NCBI RefSeq assembly: GCF_004916975.1
Contig: NZ_STGQ01000002.1
Span: 310,001 to 374,000 of the forward strand
DNA: 64,000 bases
From: Paenibacillus dokdonensis
GTDB lineage: Bacteria > Bacillota > Bacilli > Paenibacillales > Paenibacillaceae
Direction: 5' to 3'
Below are positions 53,931 to 63,670 of the stretch, piece after piece. The notes under the pieces are model-generated. The model saw nothing but the letters and a program-made list of their open reading frames with translations, did no database searches and was not told the origin of the DNA. Within the stretch, counting starts at the first letter, position 1. The number at the start of each line of letters is the position of its first letter. Both the position numbers and the translations under genes were made by a program.

Positions 53931-55211
53931 CTAGATTCGCTTGCGGATGATTCTCCCAAAAACAGCCAATACCGGCAGCATCAAAATTCCTGCAGACAGA
54001 ATGGAAGCCCGGATGGAAAACCGGCTTCCGATCCAACCGACCACAGGCCCGCCTGCGGTTTGACCGAGTGCATCTGACTGGCTCACCATGGACAGCACTG
54101 TCGCACGCGTTTTGCTTTCCAGATTCATATTTAGCCAGGTACCATAAACCGGCTCACTGATCGAAACGGAAGCACCGGCAATCAGTACGGAAACAATAGC
54201 CCAGGCAAAATTCGGAGCCACAGCCAGCGACAAGATCGCCGCAACGCGGATCATGGTAAGCAGCAGCATCGCGGCGGATACCTTTCGTTCATTTTTCATA
54301 TCAATCCATTTCTCAGCCAGCCGGACTCCTCCCAGTCCAAGCAGCGTTGCCGCCGCAGAAACCACGCCGAACCAGACAGCCATGGATACTTTCAGATCCG
54401 GCAAGCCGATGCCGCTGATGAGAAAAGGCTGCCACAAGCGGTCATACCCTTCGTAGGCTGCTCCGCTGAACAGAGTAACCGCAATGATAACCCCAAGCAG
54501 AGGATGTTTGCGCACGACCTTGGCCCCGCTGAGCCATGTACCCGTCATTCGCTTGAAATGTGAAGCCTGTGGAGCATGTTCCTGACGCTTAAACTTGGTT
54601 TCCTTCATGACAATCAGAAGCAGCACACCCAGCATGGCATACAGCATTCCCCCTATCAGGTAAGGCAGGTTGGGCGTGATCATTGACAACCCCACGCTGC
54701 AGCCTATGCCCAGAAGCGAAGCGGTCAACGACAACCGCTGCGACCGCATCAGAATCGCCCCCGCCTGCTCCTCGCCCACTTCATCTACGACCCAGGCGGT
54801 GTTCGCTCCGCTGACAAAGGTCCAGCCAATTCCGAACAGGATTTGCGAAAACACGATCCAGGCAAACACAGAAATGATCGAACCCGCTCCCGTGAGCCAC
54901 AGGACGCTCCCTTCCATCGTGAAACCAGAACCGAGAATAAACATACCGATGATTACCGATATTCTACGGCTGTAGGTATCAGCCACCACGCCGGTAATTC
55001 CTTCGAAGATCAATACGGTCAGCTCGAGCACCGTTCCCATCAGCACCAGCTCGAACGGATTCAATCCGAGTGATGTCACATGATAAATCCCACTGGTGGT
55101 AAACATGGTACTGTTGGCTAGAGCCATCATAAAACTCATTATCATATACACATGTGACGCACGGTTTATATACAAAATTATTTCCGCCCTTCGAAGCAGG
55201 CGGCGCGTCAC
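53931..55211 (-). CDS. MFS transporter
   Basis: A 426-residue major facilitator with about twelve membrane segments. The loop 2-3 motif is GVVADTYSRRISVIIG and the protein begins RRAEIILYINRASHVYMIM. The GTG start at 55211 has no clear ribosome site; a TTG at codon 13 follows AAGGGCGG and could be the real start. No regulator is adjacent. It is divergent from neither neighbour and has its own terminator. Substrate unknown. Confidence 0.82.
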   Translation of the reverse strand: MTRRLLRRAEIILYINRASHVYMIMSFMMALANSTMFTTSGIYHVTSLGLNPFELVLMGTVLELTVLIFEGITGVVADTYSRRISVIIGMFILGSGFTMEGSVLWLTGAGSIISVFAWIVFSQILFGIGWTFVSGANTAWVVDEVGEEQAGAILMRSQRLSLTASLLGIGCSVGLSMITPNLPYLIGGMLYAMLGVLLLIVMKETKFKRQEHAPQASHFKRMTGTWLSGAKVVRKHPLLGVIIAVTLFSGAAYEGYDRLWQPFLISGIGLPDLKVSMAVWFGVVSAAATLLGLGGVRLAEKWIDMKNERKVSAAMLLLTMIRVAAILSLAVAPNFAWAIVSVLIAGASVSISEPVYGTWLNMNLESKTRATVLSMVSQSDALGQTAGGPVVGWIGSRFSIRASILSAGILMLPVLAVFGRIIRKRI

Positions 55212-55395
55212 GTTAACTGATATCCATGAATAACTTCTTTTTAAGATGAGACCACTTCATCCGTTACGTGCGCATCACACTGCCTGTCGTTTTAGTTGAT
55301 AACGTTTCTATTACGTACTGCAGCGTCTGAATTTTTAACACAATAGAAAACCTCCCAAGTAAGGATTCACTGGAATCCTTCGTAAATTTATTCGA

Positions 55396-56652
55396 TTATA
55401 ATGGATTTCCATTCACTGTAAAAGTACTTTTTAACGCAGCTTCCACGGTCAGCCCGGAGTACAGCATCTCATCCGTCGTTTCTGCCAGAATTTCCGTATC
55501 CTTCAGCAGATTTCCGGTCAAAATGCACAGTGCGCTCTCTTCCTTGCCGATCGTTTGATCATTCAGCAGCTTGCTCAACCCTGCCAAAGTCGCTGCTGAC
55601 GCCGGCTCGCAGCCAATACCGCTTTGATCAATCATCCTCTTGGAAGCCAATATCTCTTCATCGCTTACGCTGCAAGTCACACCCTGGCAGAGATGCAGGA
55701 CGCGGCGCGCTATTTTCCAGCTCGGCGGGTTCCCGATGTTAAGAGCAGAGGCCTTGGTAGCCGGATGAGGCTCTGGTGTCAGCTGCTCCTTGCCTGCTGC
55801 CATCATGCGGTGAAAGGGGCTTGCCCCTTCAGCCTGAATCAGGGCAATACGCGGAATTTTAGTGATCATTCCGAGACTTTTTAGATCCGCAAGCCCCTTC
55901 CCAAGTGCGGATACGTTGCTGAGTGCTCCTCCAGGGATAAGAATCCAGTCCGGCAGCTCCCAGTTCAGATACTGAGCTGTTTCATAAATTATGCTCTTCT
56001 GGCCTTCGATTCTGAACGGATTCACCGAGTTGCAGACATAGAGGCCAAGCTCTGCTCCATGCTGCTCCAGAAACCGGATGCCATCGTCATAGGTTCCGTC
56101 AAAACGGATCACCTGTGCGCCATAAGCAAGCGTCTGCAGAACTTTATTCATCGATATGCTGCGGTTTGGCACGTATACCTGTGAGGTGCATCCCCCCATA
56201 GCGGCATACATGGCAAGCGATGAAGATGTGTTGCCCGTTGACGCGCAGGCAAAACGGTCGTATCCAAGCGACCGGCCATGGGATACCGCCGCCGTCATCC
56301 CGTTGTCCTTAAAGGAACCACTGGGATTCTCACTCAGGGCCTTGAAATACAATTCTCTGATCCCAAGCTTTCTGCGAATAGGCTCCGAGGTGTATAAACC
56401 GGTATTCCCCTCAAATTTGGTCACGATATACTCTTCGGGAAGCTCCGGGAAAATCAGTTCTTTATACCGCCATACGCCGCTGGCATAGATGGACATACGC
56501 TCAGCCAGCCTCTCCTGGAACAATGTCTTCAGCCGTTCTCCGTCCAGCCTGCTCAAATCTTGTACAACTTCCAGCCTTCCTCCGCAGGAACAAGCCGTAC
56601 TGAACTCCCGCCATGACCGCTCAGCACTGCAATCTACACATACCAGCTTCAT
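55396..56652 (-). CDS. Threonine synthase-like PLP enzyme
   Basis: A 418-residue PLP-dependent enzyme of fold type II. The PLP Lys is K115 in ENPSGSFKDNGM and the glycine-rich phosphate site is IPGGALSNVSALG. An N-terminal CxxC...CxC (C5, C8, C21, C23) looks like the zinc ribbon found in many longer threonine synthases. It would convert O-phosphohomoserine to threonine, but it is not in a hom-thrB operon and lies beside a divergent LysR gene, so a related lyase or a specialised paralog is possible. An AAGGATTC/GAATCCTT hairpin without a T-run lies at 55361-55380. Confidence 0.8.
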   Translation of the reverse strand: MKLVCVDCSAERSWREFSTACSCGGRLEVVQDLSRLDGERLKTLFQERLAERMSIYASGVWRYKELIFPELPEEYIVTKFEGNTGLYTSEPIRRKLGIRELYFKALSENPSGSFKDNGMTAAVSHGRSLGYDRFACASTGNTSSSLAMYAAMGGCTSQVYVPNRSISMNKVLQTLAYGAQVIRFDGTYDDGIRFLEQHGAELGLYVCNSVNPFRIEGQKSIIYETAQYLNWELPDWILIPGGALSNVSALGKGLADLKSLGMITKIPRIALIQAEGASPFHRMMAAGKEQLTPEPHPATKASALNIGNPPSWKIARRVLHLCQGVTCSVSDEEILASKRMIDQSGIGCEPASAATLAGLSKLLNDQTIGKEESALCILTGNLLKDTEILAETTDEMLYSGLTVEAALKSTFTVNGNPL

Positions 56653-56812
56653 TTATTTATCTTCCTCTCCTCCGTTTTTGGAGCCCATGCACATCTCATT
56701 GCCATACGCTCCGGTTAGGATTAGAATAAGCAGAAGCTTCTTATAAATCTAATATATTATTTTTACTATTACATAATATTTAGTTATGAGTTAAAGGAAA
56801 TGGGGGACGCTA

Positions 56813-57694
56813 ATGAACCTGCATGCGCTTAGATTTTTCGTCAAAGTGGCGGAGACTGGCAGTGTGACGCTGGCATCTGAGGCCTTGAGAGTCAGCCAGC
56901 CGGCTGTCACCGCGCAAATTAAACGGCTTGAGCATGAGCTTGGCTTACAGCTCTGGATTCCGCATGGCCGTGGGGTCGCTTTAACCGAAGCAGGCCGCAT
57001 GCTGGCAGGCGAAGCCAGGAGATTGTTTGAACTGGAGCAAAGAATAGAGGATGGCCTGGAGCGGTTGAAGAAAGGTGAAGCAGGACAGCTGCATATCACA
57101 GCGACTTATCTGCCGTCCAACTTTCTGCTGCCAAGACCGATTGCGGCATATAAAAAGCTTCATCCCTCGATCGGACTCGATTTGACGACATCCAACTCCA
57201 GTCACGCACTTGAGCTGCTGCTTCATTTCAAGGCGGACATCGCAATCGTCGGAGGCATCGCTGAGGAGCATCCTCTGCTGGAGCGGATCTTATGGCTTGA
57301 GGACGAGATGTGTTTTGTCGTACATCCAGGACACCGTCTGGCCGGAGCCCATATTCCGCTTGCCGAAATGCTGCGGGAACCATTCATTATCCGGGAAGAG
57401 GGCAGCTTTTCCCGTGAGCAGCTGCTCGCCCTGTGCAAGATCCACAACCTTCCTGCTCCGGCAATCGGACTACAGATGAACGGCCTCCATGAGACGCTGC
57501 GCGTCGTAATGGAAGGATACGGTGCCGCCTTTCTTTCCACGCTGGAAACGGAAGCCTTCATGATACAGAACCAGCTCTCCAAGGTTCACGTACAGCATGC
57601 AACGCTGAAGAACCCCATTTCAATCTATACGCGGAAGGAGCCGCTATCTCCGGCAGCCCGCCAATTTTTCGACGGCCTCCAGCTATATTCATAG
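56813..57694 (+). CDS. LysR-family regulator
   Basis: A 293-residue regulator. The N-terminal helix-turn-helix (about 1-60) is LRFFVKVAETGSVTLASEAL then SQPAVTAQIKRLEHELGLQL. The effector-binding domain (about 90-290) follows. It is divergent from the threonine synthase-like gene across a 160-base AT-rich region, the normal arrangement for a LysR gene and its target. A GGGGGA ribosome site precedes the ATG. The inducer is unknown. Confidence 0.92.
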   Translation: MNLHALRFFVKVAETGSVTLASEALRVSQPAVTAQIKRLEHELGLQLWIPHGRGVALTEAGRMLAGEARRLFELEQRIEDGLERLKKGEAGQLHITATYLPSNFLLPRPIAAYKKLHPSIGLDLTTSNSSHALELLLHFKADIAIVGGIAEEHPLLERILWLEDEMCFVVHPGHRLAGAHIPLAEMLREPFIIREEGSFSREQLLALCKIHNLPAPAIGLQMNGLHETLRVVMEGYGAAFLSTLETEAFMIQNQLSKVHVQHATLKNPISIYTRKEPLSPAARQFFDGLQLYS

Positions 57695-57851
57695 CGTCGT
57701 ACAAATTAGAACAACGCTCGGCAAAATCCATCAAAAACAGTCATCATTCGATTAAATCTCTGGAAGGAAAGCTGGGCGCAAGGCCCGAATGTTATTATCA
57801 TAGATTTAACTTTAGTTATGATGACCATATGAATTGAATTGGAGAGAGGGA

Positions 57852-58337
57852 ATGGGTATGGAATTTCAAATCATTGAAAAAGAGGCCTTCACCGTAACCG
57901 GTAAAATGCGTGAGGTATCCACGAAGGACGGCAGCAATTTGGTCGATATTCCGGCGTTCTGGCAGGAGTGCGGCAAAGATGAAACATTCATGAAGCTGGA
58001 AGCACTTGGTGAGGATCATGACATGTTAGGCATTTGTATGGATTTTGATGGTCAAGGCGGGTTCCACTATCTCATAGGGGTAAGAACTGCAGCAGATCAG
58101 GCAGATACGGAGGAGTTCGTGTCACGTGTCATTCCTGCTGCTGCCTGGGCCGTCTTCACATCCATAGGCCCCATGCCGGGTGCAATCCAGCAGGTCTGGC
58201 AGCAGATCTACCAGGACTGGTTTCCAACCAGCGGCTATCAGCATGCACCTGGTCCCGAACTGGAGGTATACCCTCCCGGAGACACCATGCGGGATGATTA
58301 CCGCTGTGAGGTATGGATTCCTGTTGTGAAAAAATAA
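57852..58337 (+). CDS. GyrI-like / AraC effector-binding domain protein
   Basis: A 161-residue soluble protein made of one GyrI-like small-molecule-binding domain, without any DNA-binding part. Typical pieces are FQIIEKEAFTVTGKMREVS at the N-terminus, DFDGQGGFHYLIGVR, and a C-terminal ELEVYPPGDTMRDDYRCEVWIPV. Such domains bind drugs or other hydrophobic compounds. The ATG at 57852 has GGAG in front; the frame reaches six codons further upstream. A terminator follows. It forms a single-gene unit. Confidence 0.85.
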   Translation: MGMEFQIIEKEAFTVTGKMREVSTKDGSNLVDIPAFWQECGKDETFMKLEALGEDHDMLGICMDFDGQGGFHYLIGVRTAADQADTEEFVSRVIPAAAWAVFTSIGPMPGAIQQVWQQIYQDWFPTSGYQHAPGPELEVYPPGDTMRDDYRCEVWIPVVKK

Positions 58338-58357
58338 ATCCAATCCTAATCTTATAA

Positions 58358-58418
58358 AACAAGCCTGTGCCAAGCTCCATTGCAACACTGCAAAAGAGTC
58401 TGCACAGGCTTATTTATT
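58358..58418. terminator. Bidirectional terminator between GyrI-like and FUSC genes
   Basis: AAGCCTGTGC (58361-58370) pairs with GCACAGGCTT (58402-58411); TATTTATTTTT follows on the plus strand and TTGTTTT on the minus strand. Confidence 0.75.
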
Positions 58419-58419
58419 T

Positions 58420-60408
58420 TTATGATTCCATCTCTATCTTTAGGGGCGCGGTGGATTCCCCGATTTGCAGCGAAGCATGAAGCTCAATCAATTCATAACG
58501 CAGTGCGGAAAAAGAGGGAAGCTCCGGCACATGAATCGGCGCCGGGGATTCTGATCGCTGAACGGCATTCGCCATCTCGTCAAAAGCCTGCTCCAGAATG
58601 CGCAGCGTCTCGGGCGGTTCCCGATGCTCCAGCCCCCTCTCCGCAGCCGAGATAAGCACATAACCAAAATGCTGCATTTCTGCCACAGCCGGCCACCGCA
58701 GGCTTACTTTTTCACGCCTCCGTACGGATTCAGCCAGAGCAGCATCATACAACAGTCTGACCCGAAGCAGCTCCGTCTCCAGATCTGCTGGACGGACCCG
58801 TTCTTCTGCAGGCAGCCCGCCTGCGAGAATCTGTCCCAGCAGGGCTCCTTCCTTACGGAGGACGGATGCCATGGCTCCAGGCAACCGGCTGGAGGAAGCC
58901 CGCCGCCATAGCAGCAGAATTCCAAGCAGACCAATGGCGCTGCCGACCAGAATATCAATGATCCGGGCAGACATAAAGTAGCTCAACGCTGTCTCAGGCT
59001 GGCTGCTCTCCGCAATTAGCAGCGTACTTGGCGTAATGAAGATCACGGCCAGCGCATAGTTACGCAGGTAAATCAGCTCTACAATAAACTGCAGTACCGC
59101 CATGGCTAATGCTACATATATCCCTTCAGGCTTCAGGGACAGCAAAGCGCCACCGGCCAGCAGGCCGATTATCGTTCCCGCGGTACGCTGCAGCGCGCGG
59201 TGCATGGTACCGATCGCAGTCGTACCCAGCATGACAGCCGCACAGGATAGAGGGACCCAGTAGGAACGGTGAAGCCCCAGTCCGTAAGCGACCGCTGCAG
59301 AGGCAGCGATCATGATGCCGTAACGGCACGCCGTGCTGAGCAAGGTCGAATGGCGGTTGAAGGCACCTGTGAGTATCAGCCGCAGCCGGTTATCGGGTTC
59401 AGCAAGTGTAGCTTTGGCAGCTCCCTCTCCGGAACCCGTAAGCATTGAAAAGGCTTCTTCAATCTGGTGATTCAACCGCCCGCTCAGACTCTCTTCCCCA
59501 TTCCATGAAGATTTGCCTGCATTCAGGGATTTCATCTGATCCTGACTTTGAATACCGGCAGCAATCGAACGTAACGCTTCCGATCCTCCCGACTCGCCTG
59601 TACCTTTATGACCCAGTGCAATCTCTACAAGGGTCAGGTAGATCTCATTGGCTTTTTGTGACAGCTGCATCAGGCGCCGGGTCGGCTCGTAGGTATGCCG
59701 CCAACGCAGCTCTCCGCCGGATACTGTTTTCCCGGCATTTTGCAGCGCGACTACCGCTTTATGCTGCGCATCGTATTGATGCTCCGTGCCGATGGAGTCC
59801 ATAAATTGGGCTAATGATGCATAAGCACCCGCAACTGCCTTGGTCTCAGGCCGGTGTGGACTCATCAGCCAACCGGCCATACCGACGATCCAAGCCAGCA
59901 CACCGCCTAGAAACACAAATCCCGTCCGCAGCGGAACAAATGATAGATCATAGGGCAGACTAGTTCCGACAGCAAAGGTTAGAATAAAAAACATGGCCGA
60001 GGGACCGGCTACCTGAAAGGCTCCAAAACAAAAAACGGCAGCTGCGCCGATGAGGCCGAAAAGCAGCACCATCAGCCAGGGAATCGTACCCGTTAATGAG
60101 CCAAGCCCAAAGGATACGGCCATACCCAGTGCAACCAGCAGCAGTTTGATAGCCCGCTGTCTATAGGTTTCATTCGATACATACAAAAAGGTAAAGCCCC
60201 CGATGGAGGCGCATAATCCATAATCCATATGCCCGGTCAGCGCTCCGATCAGAACCGGTATCCCTGCACTGATCGCAGAGCCGATGCCCCGAAACCACTG
60301 CAGCGGCAGCGGCCGGATCCGAAATGCGTCGCGCACCCTTCCCGGAGCAGGCGCACGCTGTCCCGCTCTGCGCCGTGCATATGCGTTTTGATGTGATTCA
60401 GTTATCAT
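58420..60408 (-). CDS. FUSC-family membrane protein
   Basis: A 662-residue protein with two blocks of about six membrane segments (near 45-200 and 355-500) and cytoplasmic helical regions, the architecture of fusaric-acid-resistance/aromatic-acid-efflux proteins. The second block starts RYGIMIAASAAVAYGLGLHRSYWVPLS (here split: RYGIMIAASAAVAYG and LHRSYWVPLS), a conserved FUSC motif. The start at 60406-60408 has GGAGAG in front. It lies 70 bases after a MarR gene on the same strand. Substrates are unknown; weak acids or aromatics are likely from the family. Confidence 0.87.
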   Translation of the reverse strand: MITESHQNAYARRRAGQRAPAPGRVRDAFRIRPLPLQWFRGIGSAISAGIPVLIGALTGHMDYGLCASIGGFTFLYVSNETYRQRAIKLLLVALGMAVSFGLGSLTGTIPWLMVLLFGLIGAAAVFCFGAFQVAGPSAMFFILTFAVGTSLPYDLSFVPLRTGFVFLGGVLAWIVGMAGWLMSPHRPETKAVAGAYASLAQFMDSIGTEHQYDAQHKAVVALQNAGKTVSGGELRWRHTYEPTRRLMQLSQKANEIYLTLVEIALGHKGTGESGGSEALRSIAAGIQSQDQMKSLNAGKSSWNGEESLSGRLNHQIEEAFSMLTGSGEGAAKATLAEPDNRLRLILTGAFNRHSTLLSTACRYGIMIAASAAVAYGLGLHRSYWVPLSCAAVMLGTTAIGTMHRALQRTAGTIIGLLAGGALLSLKPEGIYVALAMAVLQFIVELIYLRNYALAVIFITPSTLLIAESSQPETALSYFMSARIIDILVGSAIGLLGILLLWRRASSSRLPGAMASVLRKEGALLGQILAGGLPAEERVRPADLETELLRVRLLYDAALAESVRRREKVSLRWPAVAEMQHFGYVLISAAERGLEHREPPETLRILEQAFDEMANAVQRSESPAPIHVPELPSFSALRYELIELHASLQIGESTAPLKIEMES

Positions 60409-60478
60409 AAGGCTTCTCTCCAGTTGGCTATCTCTATTATTATGGTCCTCTATATTTTCAATTTGTCCTGTCCTGATG

Positions 60479-60925
60479 TCATGACTCTGTTTCTTTGGCA
60501 GCTTCAGCATTCTGCTGAATTTTCATAAGTGTAGCCAAAAATACCTTCAAGTCACTTTCCGGTATTCCAGCCACGATTTCATCCGCAAAAAGCTGGTTTA
60601 CATGGATAAAAAGCCTCTCCCGCAGCTGTCTGCCTTCATCCGTAATAAAAATAAGGAACGAACGCCGGTCGTCTTTGTTTTTATCTCTGCGGACCAGAAG
60701 CTTTCGTTCCAGAATATCGAGTATTTTAGTCAATGTCGCCTGATCCTTGTCTGCAATGAGCGACAGTTCCTTTTGCGTGAGCCCATCCTGCTCACCCAGT
60801 CGTTTCAGTACGGTCCATTGTTCCGGTGTAATATCGTCTTCCTTGAAATGCATCGTCAAATACCGCATTAATGTCCGGCTTGTTTTCGAAATCAGATGCC
60901 CGTAAAGATGCTCCTTGTCCTCCAT
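60479..60925 (-). CDS. MarR-family regulator
   Basis: A 148-residue winged-helix regulator. The DNA-binding core is ITPEQWTVLKRLGEQDGLTQ then ADKDQATLTKILDILERKLL, with the wing VRRDKNKDDRRS. The start at 60923-60925 has a GGGGGAAGGG site; a start eight codons earlier lacks one. It is followed by the FUSC gene and probably represses the pair. An inverted TTTGTA/TACAAA repeat lies upstream as a candidate operator. Confidence 0.9.
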   Translation of the reverse strand: MEDKEHLYGHLISKTSRTLMRYLTMHFKEDDITPEQWTVLKRLGEQDGLTQKELSLIADKDQATLTKILDILERKLLVRRDKNKDDRRSFLIFITDEGRQLRERLFIHVNQLFADEIVAGIPESDLKVFLATLMKIQQNAEAAKETES

Positions 60926-60990
60926 ACCTGAAGACCCTTCCCCCTTCATTGGGTGCTGGTTATATTTTAATTCTATAGCAGAGATTAATA

Positions 60991-61015
60991 TTTGTAAATA
61001 TTATATGTATACAAA
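60991..61015. promoter_or_regulatory. Candidate MarR operator
   Basis: TTTGTA (60991-60996) and TACAAA (61010-61015) form an inverted repeat in the region upstream of the MarR start. TATAAT-like sequence on the minus strand lies between the arms. Confidence 0.45.
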
Positions 61016-61110
61016 CATTTATTATACTAACCAATAATCCAAAAAAAGAACAGCTTCTCAGCCGCTCATTTTATCAAAATAATATACAGTAGATATGCAT
61101 TCCACAGTTA

Positions 61111-62007
61111 TCAGAACTTCAATTGATCCAAGATCAATTTGGCTGCACCTATCGCCCCCGCTTCATTACTGAGCTCAGCAGGTCGTACGTCCACATTCAG
61201 CCGCATTCCTTCCATCGCTTCCAGCAGCAGTGGCCACCATATTGGCTTGGAGTCGATGAGACCTCCGCCGATCAGAATCGCCTGTGGGTTCAAACCAACA
61301 TGAATATTATGGATAACGACCACCAAATGAGCGGCAAACTGCCTCAGCACTTCCGTAACCTGCGGCTGTCCCTTCAAATGGTCATCCAACACCTCAACGC
61401 CGTTATTATAGCTGCGTCCCGCCGCTTCACTCGCAAGCTTCACCAAGGCCGTTCCTGACAGGTATTGCTCGATACAACCGCTTAGTCCACAATTGCAGGG
61501 CCTGCCACCAGGCACCAGAATGGTATGTCCCCACTCGCCTCCATTCCAATGAGCGCCTCTGTACAACTCGCCGCCGATCATATTGGCCCCGCCAACACCC
61601 GTTCCCAGCGTGAGCATGGATAAATCCTTCACATGCATTCCCGCGCCAAGCCAGGCCTCACCAACCAGTGCCGTATTGGCGTCATTGTCAACGAATACAG
61701 GCAGGCTATAGGACGCCTCCACATCCTTTTTAACATTGGATCCCTGCCAGCCCGGCAGATTGTCAGTCGCAAATACGATTTCCCCCGTCCGGACATTCAC
61801 TCGGCCTGCGGTACCTATACCGATACCCTGAATATCCTGATGGTTTGCCAGCAGATCATTCAGCAGGAGCTTCATATTTTCCAAAATCCGTTCCTTTCCC
61901 TCTTTTGCTTCCGTGGCCACTTTCCCCTGATCCAGAAGCTGTCCCGAGCGATCCACGACCATGCCTTTGATGGAGGTTCCGCCAACATCGATCCCGATGA
62001 CCTTCAT
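61111..62007 (-). CDS. nanK: ROK-family sugar kinase, probable N-acetylmannosamine kinase
   Basis: A 298-residue ROK kinase. The ATP-phosphate motif is GIDVGGTSIKG, the catalytic Asp is in FVDNDANTALVGEA, and the zinc-binding ROK motif is GHTILVPGG...CNCGLSGCIEQ. The start at 62005-62007 has GGGAG. It follows nanE by 32 bases, so phosphorylation of N-acetylmannosamine before epimerisation is the most likely role; a general glucokinase is the alternative. No lyase or sialic-acid transporter is encoded nearby. The upstream frame extension is a shadow of nanE. Confidence 0.85.
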   Translation of the reverse strand: MKVIGIDVGGTSIKGMVVDRSGQLLDQGKVATEAKEGKERILENMKLLLNDLLANHQDIQGIGIGTAGRVNVRTGEIVFATDNLPGWQGSNVKKDVEASYSLPVFVDNDANTALVGEAWLGAGMHVKDLSMLTLGTGVGGANMIGGELYRGAHWNGGEWGHTILVPGGRPCNCGLSGCIEQYLSGTALVKLASEAAGRSYNNGVEVLDDHLKGQPQVTEVLRQFAAHLVVVIHNIHVGLNPQAILIGGGLIDSKPIWWPLLLEAMEGMRLNVDVRPAELSNEAGAIGAAKLILDQLKF

Positions 62008-62039
62008 GCCTCTCCCATTCCTTTCATTGTGGCGCCGAC

Positions 62040-62741
62040 TTAGCGAGCCTCCCCATTCAACGCTCCGCGGACAGCCACCGCAAATTTTTCCGTAATCAAC
62101 CGGGGTCTGGTAATAGCCGATCCAACGACAACTGCATGCGCCCCAAGCTTCAGACAATATGCCGCCTGTTCCGGGGTATTGATTCTTCCTTCACCAATCA
62201 CCGGAATCCGGATTCTGCGGGCTGCCTCCTGCAGCAGCTCAAAGTCAGGCTCTTTGAGTTGGGGCGAATAGGCCGTATAGCCGGAAAGCGTCGTCGAAAT
62301 ACAGTCTACACCGATGGACTCCGCATACAAAGCTTCCTCGAGCGTCGAAATATCGGCCATCATCTTCTGCCCTTTCCCTTTCATATAAGCTACAAGGTCT
62401 TCGAGCGTTTCCCCTCCAGGTCTTGAACTGCGTGTGGCATCAAGTGCGATGATATCCACCTGTAACTCCATCAGCTCTTGCACCTCACGAAGTGTAGGCG
62501 TTATATACACTCCGCTGTCGTCATAGTCGCGTTTGATAATGCCGATGATCGGTAGTTTCGTCACCTGCTTGATGGCATGAATATCGTGTACGCTGTTCGC
62601 GCGGATGCCGATTGCTCCGCCCTGCTCGGCGGCCAGAGCCATTTTGGCCATCGTGTCGCCTCCATGCAGCGGCTCATCCTCAAGTGCCTGGCAGGAAACA
62701 ATCAACCCGCCTTGAATTTTTTTGAAAAACGGATCATCCAT
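62040..62741 (-). CDS. nanE: N-acetylmannosamine-6-phosphate 2-epimerase
   Basis: A 233-residue TIM-barrel enzyme that converts ManNAc-6-phosphate to GlcNAc-6-phosphate in sialic-acid and amino-sugar use. Family blocks are GGLIVSCQALEDEPL near the start, IGIRANSV, PIIGIIKRDY with the catalytic Lys, VDIIALDAT with the catalytic region Asp, and the phosphate site GAHAVVVGSAITRP. GGAGATG precedes the ATG. It heads the nanE-kinase pair. Confidence 0.94.
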   Translation of the reverse strand: MDDPFFKKIQGGLIVSCQALEDEPLHGGDTMAKMALAAEQGGAIGIRANSVHDIHAIKQVTKLPIIGIIKRDYDDSGVYITPTLREVQELMELQVDIIALDATRSSRPGGETLEDLVAYMKGKGQKMMADISTLEEALYAESIGVDCISTTLSGYTAYSPQLKEPDFELLQEAARRIRIPVIGEGRINTPEQAAYCLKLGAHAVVVGSAITRPRLITEKFAVAVRGALNGEAR

Positions 62742-62874
62742 AAATTCATCTCCTGTTACCCTCTACCAATCGGTATATGGATCAATTTCCCAATGCTTCT
62801 TGGAATCCATTATAACAGTCACTAAAGATTTTCTCCATTATTAATTAAAATAAGGGAGATTATTTCTTTCATAA

Positions 62875-62930
62875 TAAAAAACGCCAAATCCCAGAGAATC
62901 ATCCCGGGTGAACCTCTGAAATCAGCGTTA
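62875..62930 (-). terminator. Terminator of the 58-residue protein gene
   Basis: On the minus strand AACGC...GCGTT with inner CAGAG/CTCTG stems is followed by T6. It lies 50 bases past the gene stop. Confidence 0.65.
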
Positions 62931-62979
62931 TTGAAGCAGCATCCAGCCTGACATAACAAAATATAAAGCCCGTGCGCGA

Positions 62980-63156
62980 TCAGCAGAATCGTTTAAAATT
63001 TATATTTCCATGCTTCATCCGCAGCGCATCACGCAGCTCTATCAAGTCCTTCTCGGCCATTCGCTCAAGCACTTCCCTTGAATATTCCAGCCCATGCTCC
63101 TCCGCCAAATCGAGAATCCCGCGGATGTACAGCTCTCTGTAATCCTTTTTGTTCAT
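62980..63156 (-). CDS. Small conserved hypothetical protein
   Basis: A 58-residue, charged, helical protein beginning MNKKDYRELYIRGIL and ending NINFKRFC. The ATG at 63154-63156 has GGAGGG about 12 bases upstream; the frame extends 29 codons further without a site. It was not recognised as a named family. Helix-rich composition and soluble character are all that can be said. Confidence 0.6.
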   Translation of the reverse strand: MNKKDYRELYIRGILDLAEEHGLEYSREVLERMAEKDLIELRDALRMKHGNINFKRFC

Positions 63157-63232
63157 TGCTGCCTGATCCCTCCCGCTAAAATAGCAAATTCTATATAAAA
63201 TGTACCCATATTTTCCACTCAAACCACAACAA

Positions 63233-63273
63233 GAAAAGCTCATTACTCCCGGCTGTGGGGTAATGAGCTTTTC
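63233..63273 (-). terminator. Terminator of the 92-residue acidic protein gene
   Basis: GAAAAGCTCATTAC pairs with GTAATGAGCTTTTC around CCCACAGCCGGGA; A/T runs on both sides allow either direction. It lies 21 bases past the gene stop. Confidence 0.85.
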
Positions 63274-63293
63274 CTGCGGGCTTTTGCCAGCGA

Positions 63294-63572
63294 CTAATCC
63301 TCGTCTACGGCAATCCCTATATCCATCAGGTAATCCATCTCGGCATCGAGTACAGCTTCGACGGTCATTTCATCCAGCTTTACATCTTTACAACTCAGCA
63401 CGAAGTCGACCAAATCATCGCTGTCGATCTCCACTTCGCCCTGCTCATTTGCTTCCGCCGTGTTGATAAATGTCTTCTCATGCTTCAGGACAACCCTGAT
63501 GCTTTCGGGTTCAGCGCCCGTCTCAGCCGCTATGTACTGCACAAGCTCCTGCTCGTTGAGTGTGCCGCTCAT
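63294..63572 (-). CDS. Acidic hypothetical protein
   Basis: A 92-residue strongly acidic protein (many Asp and Glu), starting MSGTLNEQELVQYIAAETG and ending in DIGIAVDED. The first half (VQYIAAETGAEPESIRVVL) looks like a small helical DNA-mimic or HU-partner-type fold, but no family was recognised. GGAGATG precedes the ATG and a strong terminator follows, so it is a real gene. Confidence 0.7.
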   Translation of the reverse strand: MSGTLNEQELVQYIAAETGAEPESIRVVLKHEKTFINTAEANEQGEVEIDSDDLVDFVLSCKDVKLDEMTVEAVLDAEMDYLMDIGIAVDED

Positions 63573-63670
63573 GGCCTTTTCATCTCCTTATTTCATGTCC
63601 TAGCGCCATTGTAACATAAAATGCTCTGGTTTCCATTTTTTCAGACTGTAAATTAACAAATTTACAAAAG

